This document shows, piece by piece, positions 8,120 through 15,702 of a stretch of 64,000 bases of DNA. The notes under the pieces are model-generated. The model searched no databases. It had not been told where the DNA came from and worked only from the letters and a program-made list of their open reading frames with translations. Position 1 is the stretch's first letter; each line of letters begins with the position of its first letter. Source of the stretch: Bacillus cabrialesii (GTDB taxonomy: Bacteria; Bacillota; Bacilli; Bacillales; Bacillaceae); assembly GCF_004124315.2 (NCBI RefSeq), contig NZ_CP096889.1, forward strand, positions 3,827,001 to 3,891,000, read 5' to 3'. Position numbers and translations under genes: made by a program.

Positions 8120-8869
8120 TTAGTTTTTATTAAAGCCTTTTTCTTTGACATAGTCATTTAAATACGTACGAGGCTTTTGCTTCATAAAGTTCAGAATTTG
8201 GTCAGACCACGTTTCTTCCCGCTTTCCGTTTGTTCTTTCTCTATAATAATCAGAAATGGTTTTGTCATACGCATTCATCGTATCGCGGAAATCGTCTGCA
8301 TTCACATTATACGTATTCTCATGATAGACAGCCTGTTTTGGCAATCTCGGCTTTTTGCCGGATAGATTTGCAGGATGCCCTACTGCCAGACCGAAAAGCG
8401 GAAGCACATGGTCAGGCGTTTGCAGCACCTCTGTCACCTTGTCCAGTTCATTCCGAATTCCGCCGATATAGCAAATGCCAAGTCCCATAGATTCAGCGGC
8501 AATGCTCATATTTTGCGCTGCAAGCGCCGCATCAATCAAGCCGACCATAAACATTTCCGTATTTTCAAGCAGCTCAGAAATGTTTTCGCCTTTTTCCTCA
8601 GCCAGTTTTTGATGGCGGTGCAAGTCCGCACAAAATACAAAAAAGTGTCCGTTGTTCTCAACGTAAGGCTGATTTCCGGCAAGCACAGACAGCTCACGCT
8701 TTTTCTCAGGATCGGAAACACCGATAATTGAATATGCCTGCACATAGCTGGACGTAGACGCAGCTTGCGCACTTTTCACTAATGTATCAATTTCATCAGC
8801 TGTCAAAAGCTGATCAGTAAAAGACCGGATCGACCGATGATTTAAAATGGTTTCGATTGTGTTATTCAT
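8120..8869 (-). CDS. nfrA1: FMN-containing NADPH oxidoreductase (nitroreductase family)
   Basis: NfrA1 has 249 residues and belongs to the nitroreductase fold. These are cytoplasmic FMN dimers that reduce nitroaromatics and flavins with NAD(P)H. The FMN-binding N-terminus NHRSIRSF is clear, as are ESMGLGICYIGGIRNE and LPLFGLAVGHP. The ATG at 8869 follows a near-perfect AAGGAGGTT site. In B. subtilis it is a stress-induced, Spx-linked gene; the promoter seen here (8893-8921) is an ordinary sigma-A one. ywcH follows. Confidence 0.95.
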   Translation of the reverse strand: MNNTIETILNHRSIRSFTDQLLTADEIDTLVKSAQAASTSSYVQAYSIIGVSDPEKKRELSVLAGNQPYVENNGHFFVFCADLHRHQKLAEEKGENISELLENTEMFMVGLIDAALAAQNMSIAAESMGLGICYIGGIRNELDKVTEVLQTPDHVLPLFGLAVGHPANLSGKKPRLPKQAVYHENTYNVNADDFRDTMNAYDKTISDYYRERTNGKREETWSDQILNFMKQKPRTYLNDYVKEKGFNKN

Positions 8870-8892
8870 CACAAGAACCTCCTTATCTCTTT

Positions 8893-8921
8893 TTATCATA
8901 TCCGAAAAAAAGTGAACTCAA
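8893..8921 (-). promoter_or_regulatory. nfrA1 promoter
   Basis: A -35 TTGAGT (8916-8921) and a -10 TGATAA (8893-8898) are 17 bases apart on the minus strand. They lie a short distance upstream of the strong ribosome site. Confidence 0.6.
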
Positions 8922-8946
8922 AAGCGATTTGCTCTGCAACAAAAAA

Positions 8947-8970
8947 AGACAGCCTCTGTAAAGGCTGTCT
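8947..8970 (-). terminator. rodA terminator
   Basis: AGACAGCC pairs with GGCTGTCT and is followed on the minus strand by seven T residues. It separates rodA from the nfrA1 promoter. Confidence 0.85.
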
Positions 8971-8975
8971 GCATA

Positions 8976-10160
8976 TTAAGAATTAAAGAGATAACTTCTG
9001 TATTTCGTCAGCTGCACACTCGCATTATACACAATGCCGAAGCCGATCAGCGTGGAAAGCGTCGAGCTTCCCCCGTAGCTGACAAACAGCAGCGGAATGC
9101 CGGTAACAGGCATAATGCCTATGTTCATTCCGATATTCTGGAATGTATGGATTACTATTAACGCCGTAAATCCAACGCAAAAGAAAGATGCGAAACGGTT
9201 ATACGGATGTATCTTATCAATCAATACGACAAGTCTGTAGATTAAGAAGAAGAACATGATGACGACAATGGCACAGCCTAAAAAGCCAAATGACTCACCT
9301 ATTATAGAAAAGATGAAGTCAGTCGTACTTTCTGGAACATAAACCTTTAAATTAGAAATACCATTTCCTATAATCCCGCCTGAACCTATTGCCATAATCG
9401 CTCTTTCAACCTGCCAGCCATTATCACTGGCTTCTTGGGTGTCAACCGCTGAATCTGACATCCAAGATGTTACCCTGTTAATTTGGTACTCCTGAATCCC
9501 CACGCTTTGTGCGAGATCAGGAAACTGAACGATGATAAATAAAACTAGGGTTATTAATAAAATCCCTGATCCACCAATAAGCGCAATCAATTTCCAATTT
9601 ATACCAGACATGAAAATCATTACAAGAACGATAAACATACAAATACCCGCGGTTCCTGCATCTTGCATTAGAATAAGACCAACTGGGATAACTGCGACAC
9701 CCGCAATCTTTAATAAGAGGTGAATATCATCTCTAAGCGTCCGAACTCCTTTAGGATTGGCTTTTCCGATGACTGAAGCAAGCATCATAATCAAACCGAC
9801 CTTCATAAATTCTGACGGCTGTATTGTAATTTTTCCAATCCTAAACCAACTTTTTGCTCCTTTAATGACCGGCGCAATGGACTCAGGACTGATTTTCAGG
9901 ATAATCAAAGATAAAATACCGAGGATAAAAATATATAAACTTAACTTTTCAAGCTGTTCTAAATCAAAATACAGAAGAACTGTAATAGCAACAGCCCCCA
10001 AAAAATAAAAGACAATTTGCTGTATCCAATCGGTGTTCCCATACTGACCAAACTGACCGGCAGCATAAATTGAAACTACACTTATAATAAAAAACACACC
10101 AAATATAAAAATCAAATCCCCCTGGTAAAAGGGGTTTTGCTGTTTCTTATATCGACTCAT
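8976..10160 (-). CDS. rodA: SEDS peptidoglycan polymerase for elongation
   Basis: RodA is a 394-residue membrane protein with about ten spans that polymerises glycan strands from lipid II during sidewall growth, together with class B PBPs and MreBCD. SEDS signatures are visible: ITIQPSEFMKVGLIMMLA in the middle, a large extracellular loop with GIGSGGIIGNGI-type glycine-rich sequence, TDFIFSIIGESFGFLG, and near the C-terminus MPVTGIPLLFVSYGGSS. The ATG follows AGGCGGGATAG. It stands alone between terminators, so it is probably monocistronic. Confidence 0.96.
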   Translation of the reverse strand: MSRYKKQQNPFYQGDLIFIFGVFFIISVVSIYAAGQFGQYGNTDWIQQIVFYFLGAVAITVLLYFDLEQLEKLSLYIFILGILSLIILKISPESIAPVIKGAKSWFRIGKITIQPSEFMKVGLIMMLASVIGKANPKGVRTLRDDIHLLLKIAGVAVIPVGLILMQDAGTAGICMFIVLVMIFMSGINWKLIALIGGSGILLITLVLFIIVQFPDLAQSVGIQEYQINRVTSWMSDSAVDTQEASDNGWQVERAIMAIGSGGIIGNGISNLKVYVPESTTDFIFSIIGESFGFLGCAIVVIMFFFLIYRLVVLIDKIHPYNRFASFFCVGFTALIVIHTFQNIGMNIGIMPVTGIPLLFVSYGGSSTLSTLIGFGIVYNASVQLTKYRSYLFNS

Positions 10161-10501
10161 TCTATCCCGCCTTACATTTTCATCGGAAAATCACTAATGT
10201 TTATTATACATGAACCTCGATCAAGATGACACGTGAAGCTCGTTTCCTTTTATGTTTTTTGCGCATTTGCGGCGCTTTTTCAGCTACACGAAATATGACG
10301 TATCATAAACCGAAATGTTTCGATTGACATAAAACTTTTCAAATGAAAAAACCCCATTTAAAAGGGTTCTGTAATATAGAATATGCAAAACCTTTAAAGA
10401 TCCAGCATAAATACATTCTCCTACCAAAAGTCTCTTTAAAAATAAGACGATAGGTCCAGACCAATTCCACAAAAACCTGTATCAATTTCTGGAAAACATG
10501 G

Positions 10502-10507
10502 TATAAT
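10502..10507 (+). promoter_or_regulatory. ywcE promoter, extended -10
   Basis: TATAAT is preceded by TGG, giving a perfect extended -10. The -35 position (GTATCA, 10479-10484) is poor, as is usual for this promoter type. It predicts a leader of about 95 bases before ywcE. Confidence 0.55.
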
Positions 10508-10573
10508 AATTGTAACAGAATGTTCAAAAAACAATCACAAAAAAGACACAACTCAGTTCCTCTATTTCATTTT

Positions 10574-10587
10574 TGTAAACGTTATCA
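10574..10587 (+). promoter_or_regulatory. Candidate cre in the ywcE leader
   Basis: TGTAAACGTTATCA matches the cre consensus TGNAANCGNTNNCA at all fixed positions. It lies downstream of the ywcE promoter and just before the ribosome site, where bound CcpA would act as a roadblock. I know of no published CcpA role here. Confidence 0.5.
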
Positions 10588-10607
10588 CAAAATGAAAGGA
10601 GACGGGT

Positions 10608-10871
10608 ATGATGGACATGTTTTTTGCTTATTTATTGGTTGCCAGCGCAACACCTCTCTTTATATGGCTTGATAACAAAAAAGTCGCACTCTCAGCTATT
10701 CCGCCAATCATCTTAATGTGGGTCTTCTTCTTCTTTTACGCAACAGAAAGCCTTTCTCCACTCGGACACACTCTCATGATTATCTTGTTTGCCGTCAACG
10801 TCATTGTCGCTCATATCGCCGCGTTTATCATTTACGGTCTTCCGTATCTTCGCAGAAAGCGAAGCAGCTGA
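10608..10871 (+). CDS. ywcE: Holin-like spore morphogenesis protein
   Basis: This small membrane protein of 87 residues has three predicted spans (about 5-20, 28-48 and 55-78) and a basic tail RRKRSS, the profile of a holin. In B. subtilis YwcE is needed for proper spore coat structure and germination and is made in sporulating cells under AbrB control. A strong AAAGGAG site precedes two consecutive ATG codons at 10608 and 10611; I use the first, but either is possible. Confidence 0.9.
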   Translation: MMDMFFAYLLVASATPLFIWLDNKKVALSAIPPIILMWVFFFFYATESLSPLGHTLMIILFAVNVIVAHIAAFIIYGLPYLRRKRSS

Positions 10872-10880
10872 GGACAGCAA

Positions 10881-10911
10881 AAAACCCTCTTCGTTAGAAG
10901 AGGGTTTTTGT
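10881..10911. terminator. Bidirectional terminator of ywcE and qoxABCD
   Basis: AAAACCCTCTT and AGAAGAGGGTTTT pair around CGTT. T runs are present on both strands, suiting the two convergent transcripts. Confidence 0.9.
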
Positions 10912-10912
10912 A

Positions 10913-11287
10913 TTATTCGTTGTGGCCTGAGTGCTCTGAGTGTTTAGCGCCTCCAGGAGGATTTCCGTCCATATGGTCACCATGGTGATAGTGAGCCGCG
11001 AAAATCCAGATGGATCCAAGTACGATAACGATCGCACCGAAGAATCCGAACAGCGTGTTTCCGACTTGGATACCGCCGTTTTCGCTCTCTGTCATGTGCA
11101 TGAACATGAGAAGCTGCAGCGCCGCCTGAATGAAGGCGAAGCCGAAAATGATCCAAAGTTTTGCTGATGAGCTCAGGTCAGTATACACTGCAACCCATAG
11201 AGCCAGCAGGGTCAAAACGATAGACAGTGCAAAACCTACAATGTGCTTCCATGGAAAGTGACTGTGTTCAGCAGATTTGTTTGCCAT
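10913..11287 (-). CDS. qoxD: Quinol oxidase aa3 subunit IV
   Basis: QoxD (124 residues) is the small subunit IV of the aa3-600 menaquinol oxidase, with three membrane spans and the family motif MHMTESENG-type segment after span two. It stabilises the complex. The C-terminus is rich in histidine and glycine. The start ATG at 11287 lies one base after the qoxC stop and follows GGGGGGT inside the end of qoxC. Confidence 0.94.
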   Translation of the reverse strand: MANKSAEHSHFPWKHIVGFALSIVLTLLALWVAVYTDLSSSAKLWIIFGFAFIQAALQLLMFMHMTESENGGIQVGNTLFGFFGAIVIVLGSIWIFAAHYHHGDHMDGNPPGGAKHSEHSGHNE

Positions 11288-11288
11288 T

Positions 11289-11903
11289 TTACAGACCCCC
11301 CAATCCCATGAGATAGACACCTGTAAAGATGAAAATCCATACAACATCTAAGAAGTGCCAGTACAAGCTTGAGATAAAGATTTTAGATGAAGTTTGCGGA
11401 GTTAAGCCGCGTTTCTTCAACTGAATCAGAATTCCTGTAATCCAGAAAATACCGATTGTTACGTGAGTTCCGTGAGTTCCAAGTAGTACAAAGAATCCAG
11501 ACCAGAACGCACTTGTACCGAGAGATGCTCCTTCATGCACATAGTGGACAAACTCGTTGATCTCGCAACCGACAAAGCCGGCGCCGAGAAGAAGAGTGAT
11601 AATTGTCCAAATGACTACGCCTTTTAAACTTCCGCGGCGCATTTCATGAACAGCGATCCCGCAGGTAAAGCTGCTGATAAGCAGCAAGAACGTCATAATC
11701 ATTACCAGATTGACTTCAAACAGTTCGTCCGGTAAGACACCTCCTGCTGTTCTGTTTTGAAGAACGAAGAAGGTTGCAAATAGTGTTGAGAACAACACAA
11801 TTTCTGCCCCTAAAAAGATCCAAAACCCGAGAATATTAAGTCTGCCGGTTTCAGATTGATATTCCATAGGCGCGTTAGAATTGCCGTGTTCTGCATGTTC
11901 CAT
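11289..11903 (-). CDS. qoxC: Quinol oxidase aa3 subunit III
   Basis: QoxC (204 residues) is the COX3-like subunit with five membrane spans. Diagnostic segments are GFWIFLGAEIVLFSTLFATF, FWSGFFVLLGTHGTHVTIG and SLYWHFLDVVWIFIFTGVYL. It is the third gene of qoxABCD, 13 bases after qoxB and directly before qoxD. Confidence 0.96.
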   Translation of the reverse strand: MEHAEHGNSNAPMEYQSETGRLNILGFWIFLGAEIVLFSTLFATFFVLQNRTAGGVLPDELFEVNLVMIMTFLLLISSFTCGIAVHEMRRGSLKGVVIWTIITLLLGAGFVGCEINEFVHYVHEGASLGTSAFWSGFFVLLGTHGTHVTIGIFWITGILIQLKKRGLTPQTSSKIFISSLYWHFLDVVWIFIFTGVYLMGLGGL

Positions 11904-11916
11904 AACTCACGCCTCC

Positions 11917-13866
11917 TTATTCGGAAATCTTTCTTTCCGTCTCTTTTATTTCATCAACACTAACGTAGTAGCCGTTGTCGTATTCGAATGAACGCAGAAC
12001 CATGCAGAGCAGGACTCCGATCAATCCGACTACGCCCATCCAGTACCATTCAAAGACAAGTCCAAAGCCGGCGAGACCGAAGGCAACAGACATAAAGAAC
12101 GGTCTGCCTGAGTTGCTTGGCATATGGATTTTCTTGAATTTGCTTTCAGGGTATAATTCAGTTTTTTCTTCTTTCATATGCAGGAATGCATCTTGAGATT
12201 TGACTTCAGGAAGCACCGCAAAGTTGTAATGCGGCGGAATCGCAGAAGAAGTCGCCCAATCAAGCGTACGTCCCACACCCCATGAATCTCCGCTGATTTC
12301 ACGAGTAGAGTAGCGGAAGCTGTAGTAGATGTTATAGCAAAGGATTAAGAATCCTACACCCATCATGAAAGCTCCGACAGTTGAGATAAAGTTCAATGTT
12401 GTCCAGCCGTCGTTTGGTCCGTATGTGTAAATACGGCGAGGCATGCCTTGAAGCCCCAAGAAATATTGAGGGAAGAAACATACATTGAAACCGATCATAA
12501 AGATCCAGAAGAACCATTTTCCGATTCTTTCGTTCAGCTTGTGGCCGAACATTTTTGGATACCAGAAAATAAATCCGGCAAAACAAGCAAATACAGTACC
12601 CGCGATCAGCACATAGTGGAAGTGAGATACGAGGAAGTACGTATTATGGTATTGATAATCCGCTGCTGCCATCGCAAGCATAACCCCTGTAACCCCGCCG
12701 ATAACGAAGTTAGGAATGAACGCAAGCGCCCACAGCATAGGCGTTGTAAAGCTGATTCGGCCTTTATACATCGTAAAGAGCCAGTTAAAGATTTTAACCC
12801 CGGTCGGGATTGAGATTGCCATTGTCGTAATTGAGAAGAATGAGTTAACGGACGCACTGTTCCCCATTGTGAAGAAGTGGTGGGTCCAAACTAAGAAACT
12901 CAATACGGAGATGGCGATAATAGAACCAACCATCGCTTTGTAACCAAACAATTGCTTTCTTGCAAAGCTTGAGATGATCTCTGAGAAAATACCGAACGCC
13001 GGAAGAATAACGATATATACTTCAGGATGTCCCCAAATCCAGAACAAGTTAGCCCAAAGCATCGGCATACCGCCTGCTTCCAGTGTGAAAAAGTGAGCTC
13101 CGAACAAACGATCAAATGATAAAAGTGCTAAAGCTACCGTAAGTACAGGGAACGCAAACACGATAATAACCATTGTGATCAGTGTTGTCCATGTGAACAT
13201 CGGCATACGCATTAATGTCATGCCTTTTGTTCTCATTTTTAAGATTGTTACCATAAAGTTGATCCCTGTCATCAGCGTACCGATACCGGCAATCTGAAGT
13301 CCGAGGAGGTAGTAGTTCTCACCCGGCCCAGGGCTCATGTCGTTACTTGCAAGCGGCATGTAACTCGTCCAGCCTGCGTTCGGAGAACCTCCGATAACGA
13401 AAGAAATATTGAAAAGCATCGCCCCTACGAAGAACGTCCAGAAGCTCAGGTTGTTCAAGTAAGGGAACGCAACGTCGCGTGCACCGATTTGAAGAGGTAC
13501 AACAACGTTGATAAGACCGATTAAGAACGGCATCGCCATGAAGATGATCATGATTGTACCGTGAGTTGTAAAAATTTCATTATAGTGGTTTGAGTCTAAA
13601 AAACTGTTATTCGGAAGCGCTAGCTGGGCACGCATCATCAGACCGTCGACACCGCCGCGGAATAACATAATTACAGCAGATATAATATACATGATTCCGA
13701 GTTTTTTATGGTCAACGGTAGTTATCCATTCAGACCAGAGCCATTTCCACTTTTTGAAGTAAGTCAGTACAACAATGATGGCAATGGTTGAAAGCGCAAT
13801 GGAAACTTGTGCGCCCAGAATTAATGGGTCACCAGTTACGAAAAATTCGTCCCATTTCAATTTCAT
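11917..13866 (-). CDS. qoxB: Quinol oxidase aa3 subunit I
   Basis: QoxB (649 residues) is the catalytic heme-copper subunit that reduces oxygen to water and pumps protons. It has about 15 spans. The heme a ligand region HGTIMIIFMAMPF, the copper/tyrosine motif WIWGHPEVYIVILPAFG, WTHHFFTMG and YFLVSHFHYVLIAG are all present. Together with QoxA it forms the main aerobic terminal oxidase of B. subtilis, taking electrons directly from menaquinol. Confidence 0.98.
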   Translation of the reverse strand: MKLKWDEFFVTGDPLILGAQVSIALSTIAIIVVLTYFKKWKWLWSEWITTVDHKKLGIMYIISAVIMLFRGGVDGLMMRAQLALPNNSFLDSNHYNEIFTTHGTIMIIFMAMPFLIGLINVVVPLQIGARDVAFPYLNNLSFWTFFVGAMLFNISFVIGGSPNAGWTSYMPLASNDMSPGPGENYYLLGLQIAGIGTLMTGINFMVTILKMRTKGMTLMRMPMFTWTTLITMVIIVFAFPVLTVALALLSFDRLFGAHFFTLEAGGMPMLWANLFWIWGHPEVYIVILPAFGIFSEIISSFARKQLFGYKAMVGSIIAISVLSFLVWTHHFFTMGNSASVNSFFSITTMAISIPTGVKIFNWLFTMYKGRISFTTPMLWALAFIPNFVIGGVTGVMLAMAAADYQYHNTYFLVSHFHYVLIAGTVFACFAGFIFWYPKMFGHKLNERIGKWFFWIFMIGFNVCFFPQYFLGLQGMPRRIYTYGPNDGWTTLNFISTVGAFMMGVGFLILCYNIYYSFRYSTREISGDSWGVGRTLDWATSSAIPPHYNFAVLPEVKSQDAFLHMKEEKTELYPESKFKKIHMPSNSGRPFFMSVAFGLAGFGLVFEWYWMGVVGLIGVLLCMVLRSFEYDNGYYVSVDEIKETERKISE

Positions 13867-13893
13867 GCGGGCTTCCTCCTTTCCTGATCAATA

Positions 13894-14859
13894 TCATTCT
13901 TCTGTATCATCAGACTTCTTAAATTCATTTTTCTTTACGTTTTCAAACGGATCTGTTTTAGAGTGCGGAGAAACGGCTTGATAGCCAAGGCGTTTGCGCG
14001 CCTCCATCGCATACTCAGCGTCTTGTCCGTGATCAACGTATTTTAAGTGAGTAGAAGAGAACGTTAATTCGTCCACATTTTCAGGAAGCATCAACTCATC
14101 ATACTTCTCTTTTGTCAGCTTAGGAGACTCGTTCTGAGTCTTTTTCACCCAGCTGTTAAAGTCTTTTTCTGTTACTGCATTCACATCAAACTCTTGGTCT
14201 GCAAAATGTTCGCCTGTGAAGTTCGCATTGCGTCCTTCGTAAGTTCCCACTTTATCAGCCTGTAAGTATTGATCCATCAGCATTCCCGCCATCGCGTATT
14301 TTTGTCCTCCAAGCTGAGGAATCCATAGCGAAGCCATTGAATCTGCAGATGAGATTTTGAACAAGATCGGGCGGTCGACAGGAATGTTTAAGTAGTTGAC
14401 CGTTTCAATATCCTGTTCAGGGTAGCTGAATACCCATTTCCAGTCTACCGAAGTAGCATAAACAACAAGAGGCTCTTTGTCCTTTGTTGCTTCAGGAGCT
14501 TTTTCTAACGAATATATCGTCTGTACGGTTGGCACAGAAAGTGCAATGACGATTAAAATTGGGATCACTGTCCAGACTACTTCTAAAAACGTGTTACCGT
14601 GAATTTCTGGGTTATAAGATCCATTATCTTTGCCTTTACGGTCGCGGTATTTTACTAAAATAATGGTAAATAGAACAAAGACGACCCCGACGATAAACAG
14701 CATAAATCCGATAGATAACAGGATCAAATCACTTTGCTGTTCAGCTACAGGCCCTTTCGGATCTAGTACTGAAGCATTGCTGCATCCCCCAAGGACGAAA
14801 ACCACAGTTAACAGCGCTAATACAAGCAACGGTTTTAATGCTCTGAACAAGAAGATCAC
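13894..14859 (-). CDS. qoxA: Quinol oxidase aa3 subunit II
   Basis: QoxA (321 residues) is a COX2-type lipoprotein subunit: the lipobox VLGGC gives lipid attachment at the outer face, two spans follow, and then an extracellular cupredoxin domain. The CuA ligands of cytochrome oxidases are missing, as expected for a quinol oxidase. I chose GTG at 14859 because the ribosome site AGGAAGG sits directly against the ATG at 14862, leaving it no spacing. It is the first gene of qoxABCD. Confidence 0.94.
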   Translation of the reverse strand: MIFLFRALKPLLVLALLTVVFVLGGCSNASVLDPKGPVAEQQSDLILLSIGFMLFIVGVVFVLFTIILVKYRDRKGKDNGSYNPEIHGNTFLEVVWTVIPILIVIALSVPTVQTIYSLEKAPEATKDKEPLVVYATSVDWKWVFSYPEQDIETVNYLNIPVDRPILFKISSADSMASLWIPQLGGQKYAMAGMLMDQYLQADKVGTYEGRNANFTGEHFADQEFDVNAVTEKDFNSWVKKTQNESPKLTKEKYDELMLPENVDELTFSSTHLKYVDHGQDAEYAMEARKRLGYQAVSPHSKTDPFENVKKNEFKKSDDTEE

Positions 14860-15369
14860 CATCCTTCCTATTGATGTAATAAATCTGAAGTGCATACTTC
14901 CTCAAAATCTTTTCTCTACTTTGTTATGCTATCAAAAAGTTCACTTATTAGCTTTATTTTTTTCTAAACTTCATCCCATTTTCGCTTAAATGTCATAAAA
15001 TCGACAAAAATTGCTCCAACTTTATTCACATCTATCACTTAAGATGAAAAGTTTCTAGTTATTTCCGCATATAAGTAAAGAAAGATGATGAAGAACTAAT
15101 TCTGACAAATAAAGGTTTACCACAATAAAAAACATAGGTCAATCAAAAATTTCATTTTGTTAAACTTTCTAGAAGGGAATTATTTTTTCCTTGTCTAGCA
15201 TCTTTTCACACGGTTACCATTTTAACGCAACAAATTTTGAAAGAAAAGGCTTAATAAAGCGGCAATATGCTCTGAACTGTTCCTATTTTTCAGGAGAACA
15301 TCCAAGTGTTTATCTTATACAAAACAGAGGAATGATATAAGCAAATAAATACAAAATAGGATGTGTTGC
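14860..15369. other. qoxA-ywzA divergent intergenic region
   Basis: This AT-rich gap of 510 bases must hold the qoxABCD promoter, but I could not find a convincing -35/-10 pair for it. On the plus side a sigma-B type promoter for ywzA is listed separately. No open frame with a ribosome site and no RNA fold stood out. Confidence 0.5.
15308..15333 (+). promoter_or_regulatory. Candidate sigma-B promoter of ywzA
   Basis: GTTTAT (15308-15313) and AGGAAT (15328-15333) are separated by 14 bases. Each box differs at one position from the sigma-B consensus GTTTAA and GGGWAW. As I recall ywzA is a general stress gene. Confidence 0.5.
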
Positions 15370-15618
15370 ATGATGAGTTTCATTATTTCACTTATCGTCG
15401 CTATTATTATCGGCTGGCTTGGCAGCCTGTTTGTTAAAGGCGATATGCCCGGCGGAATTATTGGGTCTATGATCGCGGGTCTTATTGGCGCGTGGATCGG
15501 ACATGGGCTGCTGGGAACATGGGGGCCGCATCTTGCGGGATTTGCTATCATTCCAGCGATAATCGGCGCAGCGATTGTTGTATTTCTAGTAAGCCTGTTA
15601 ACCAGAAAAAGAGGATAA
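15370..15618 (+). CDS. ywzA: GlsB/YeaQ/YmgE-family membrane protein
   Basis: The 82-residue protein is of the transglycosylase-associated (GlsB/YeaQ/YmgE) family, with three membrane spans and glycine-rich motifs GDMPGGIIGSMIAGLIGAW and GLLGTWGPHLAGF. The family is often stress-induced, and its molecular role is unknown. The frame also has an ATG at 15361, but AGG at 15358-15360 fits spacing only to 15370 or 15373. Confidence 0.88.
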   Translation: MMSFIISLIVAIIIGWLGSLFVKGDMPGGIIGSMIAGLIGAWIGHGLLGTWGPHLAGFAIIPAIIGAAIVVFLVSLLTRKRG

Positions 15619-15628
15619 AAGTGACATA

Positions 15629-15660
15629 GCCCGAAGCGTATACGCTTTGGGCGTTTGTTT
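15629..15660 (+). terminator. ywzA terminator
   Basis: GCCCGAAGCG pairs with CGCTTTGGGC around a short loop, and a T-rich stretch follows. Confidence 0.75.
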
Positions 15661-15677
15661 TTCCTTAAATCGAAAAA

Positions 15678-15702
15678 AGCCTCAACCCTAGCGGTTGAGG
15701 CT
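15678..15702 (-). terminator. galT terminator overlapping the stop codon
   Basis: AGCCTCAACC and GGTTGAGGCT form a stem whose loop contains the galT TAG stop (15688-15690). A T run follows on the minus strand, so the last codons of galT lie inside the hairpin. Confidence 0.85.

Larger units (their letters stand above)
10161..10607. other. rodA-ywcE intergenic region
   Basis: This 447-base AT-rich gap holds the ywcE promoter and a cre (listed separately). It also holds a weak terminator-like hairpin on the minus strand (arms 10350-10354 and 10364-10368, with T residues from about 10350 to 10345). Minus-strand TTGAAC and TATACC, 16 bases apart near 10500-10528, would give an opposing transcript of roughly 150 bases. 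The short open frames here lack convincing ribosome sites, so I call no protein. Confidence 0.4.

Noticed and set aside
10284..10551. Overlapping minus-strand open frames of 62 and 70 codons before ywcE
   Set aside because: They lack ribosome sites and plausible protein features and run through a hairpin and AT-rich leader DNA; at most a noncoding RNA is suggested.
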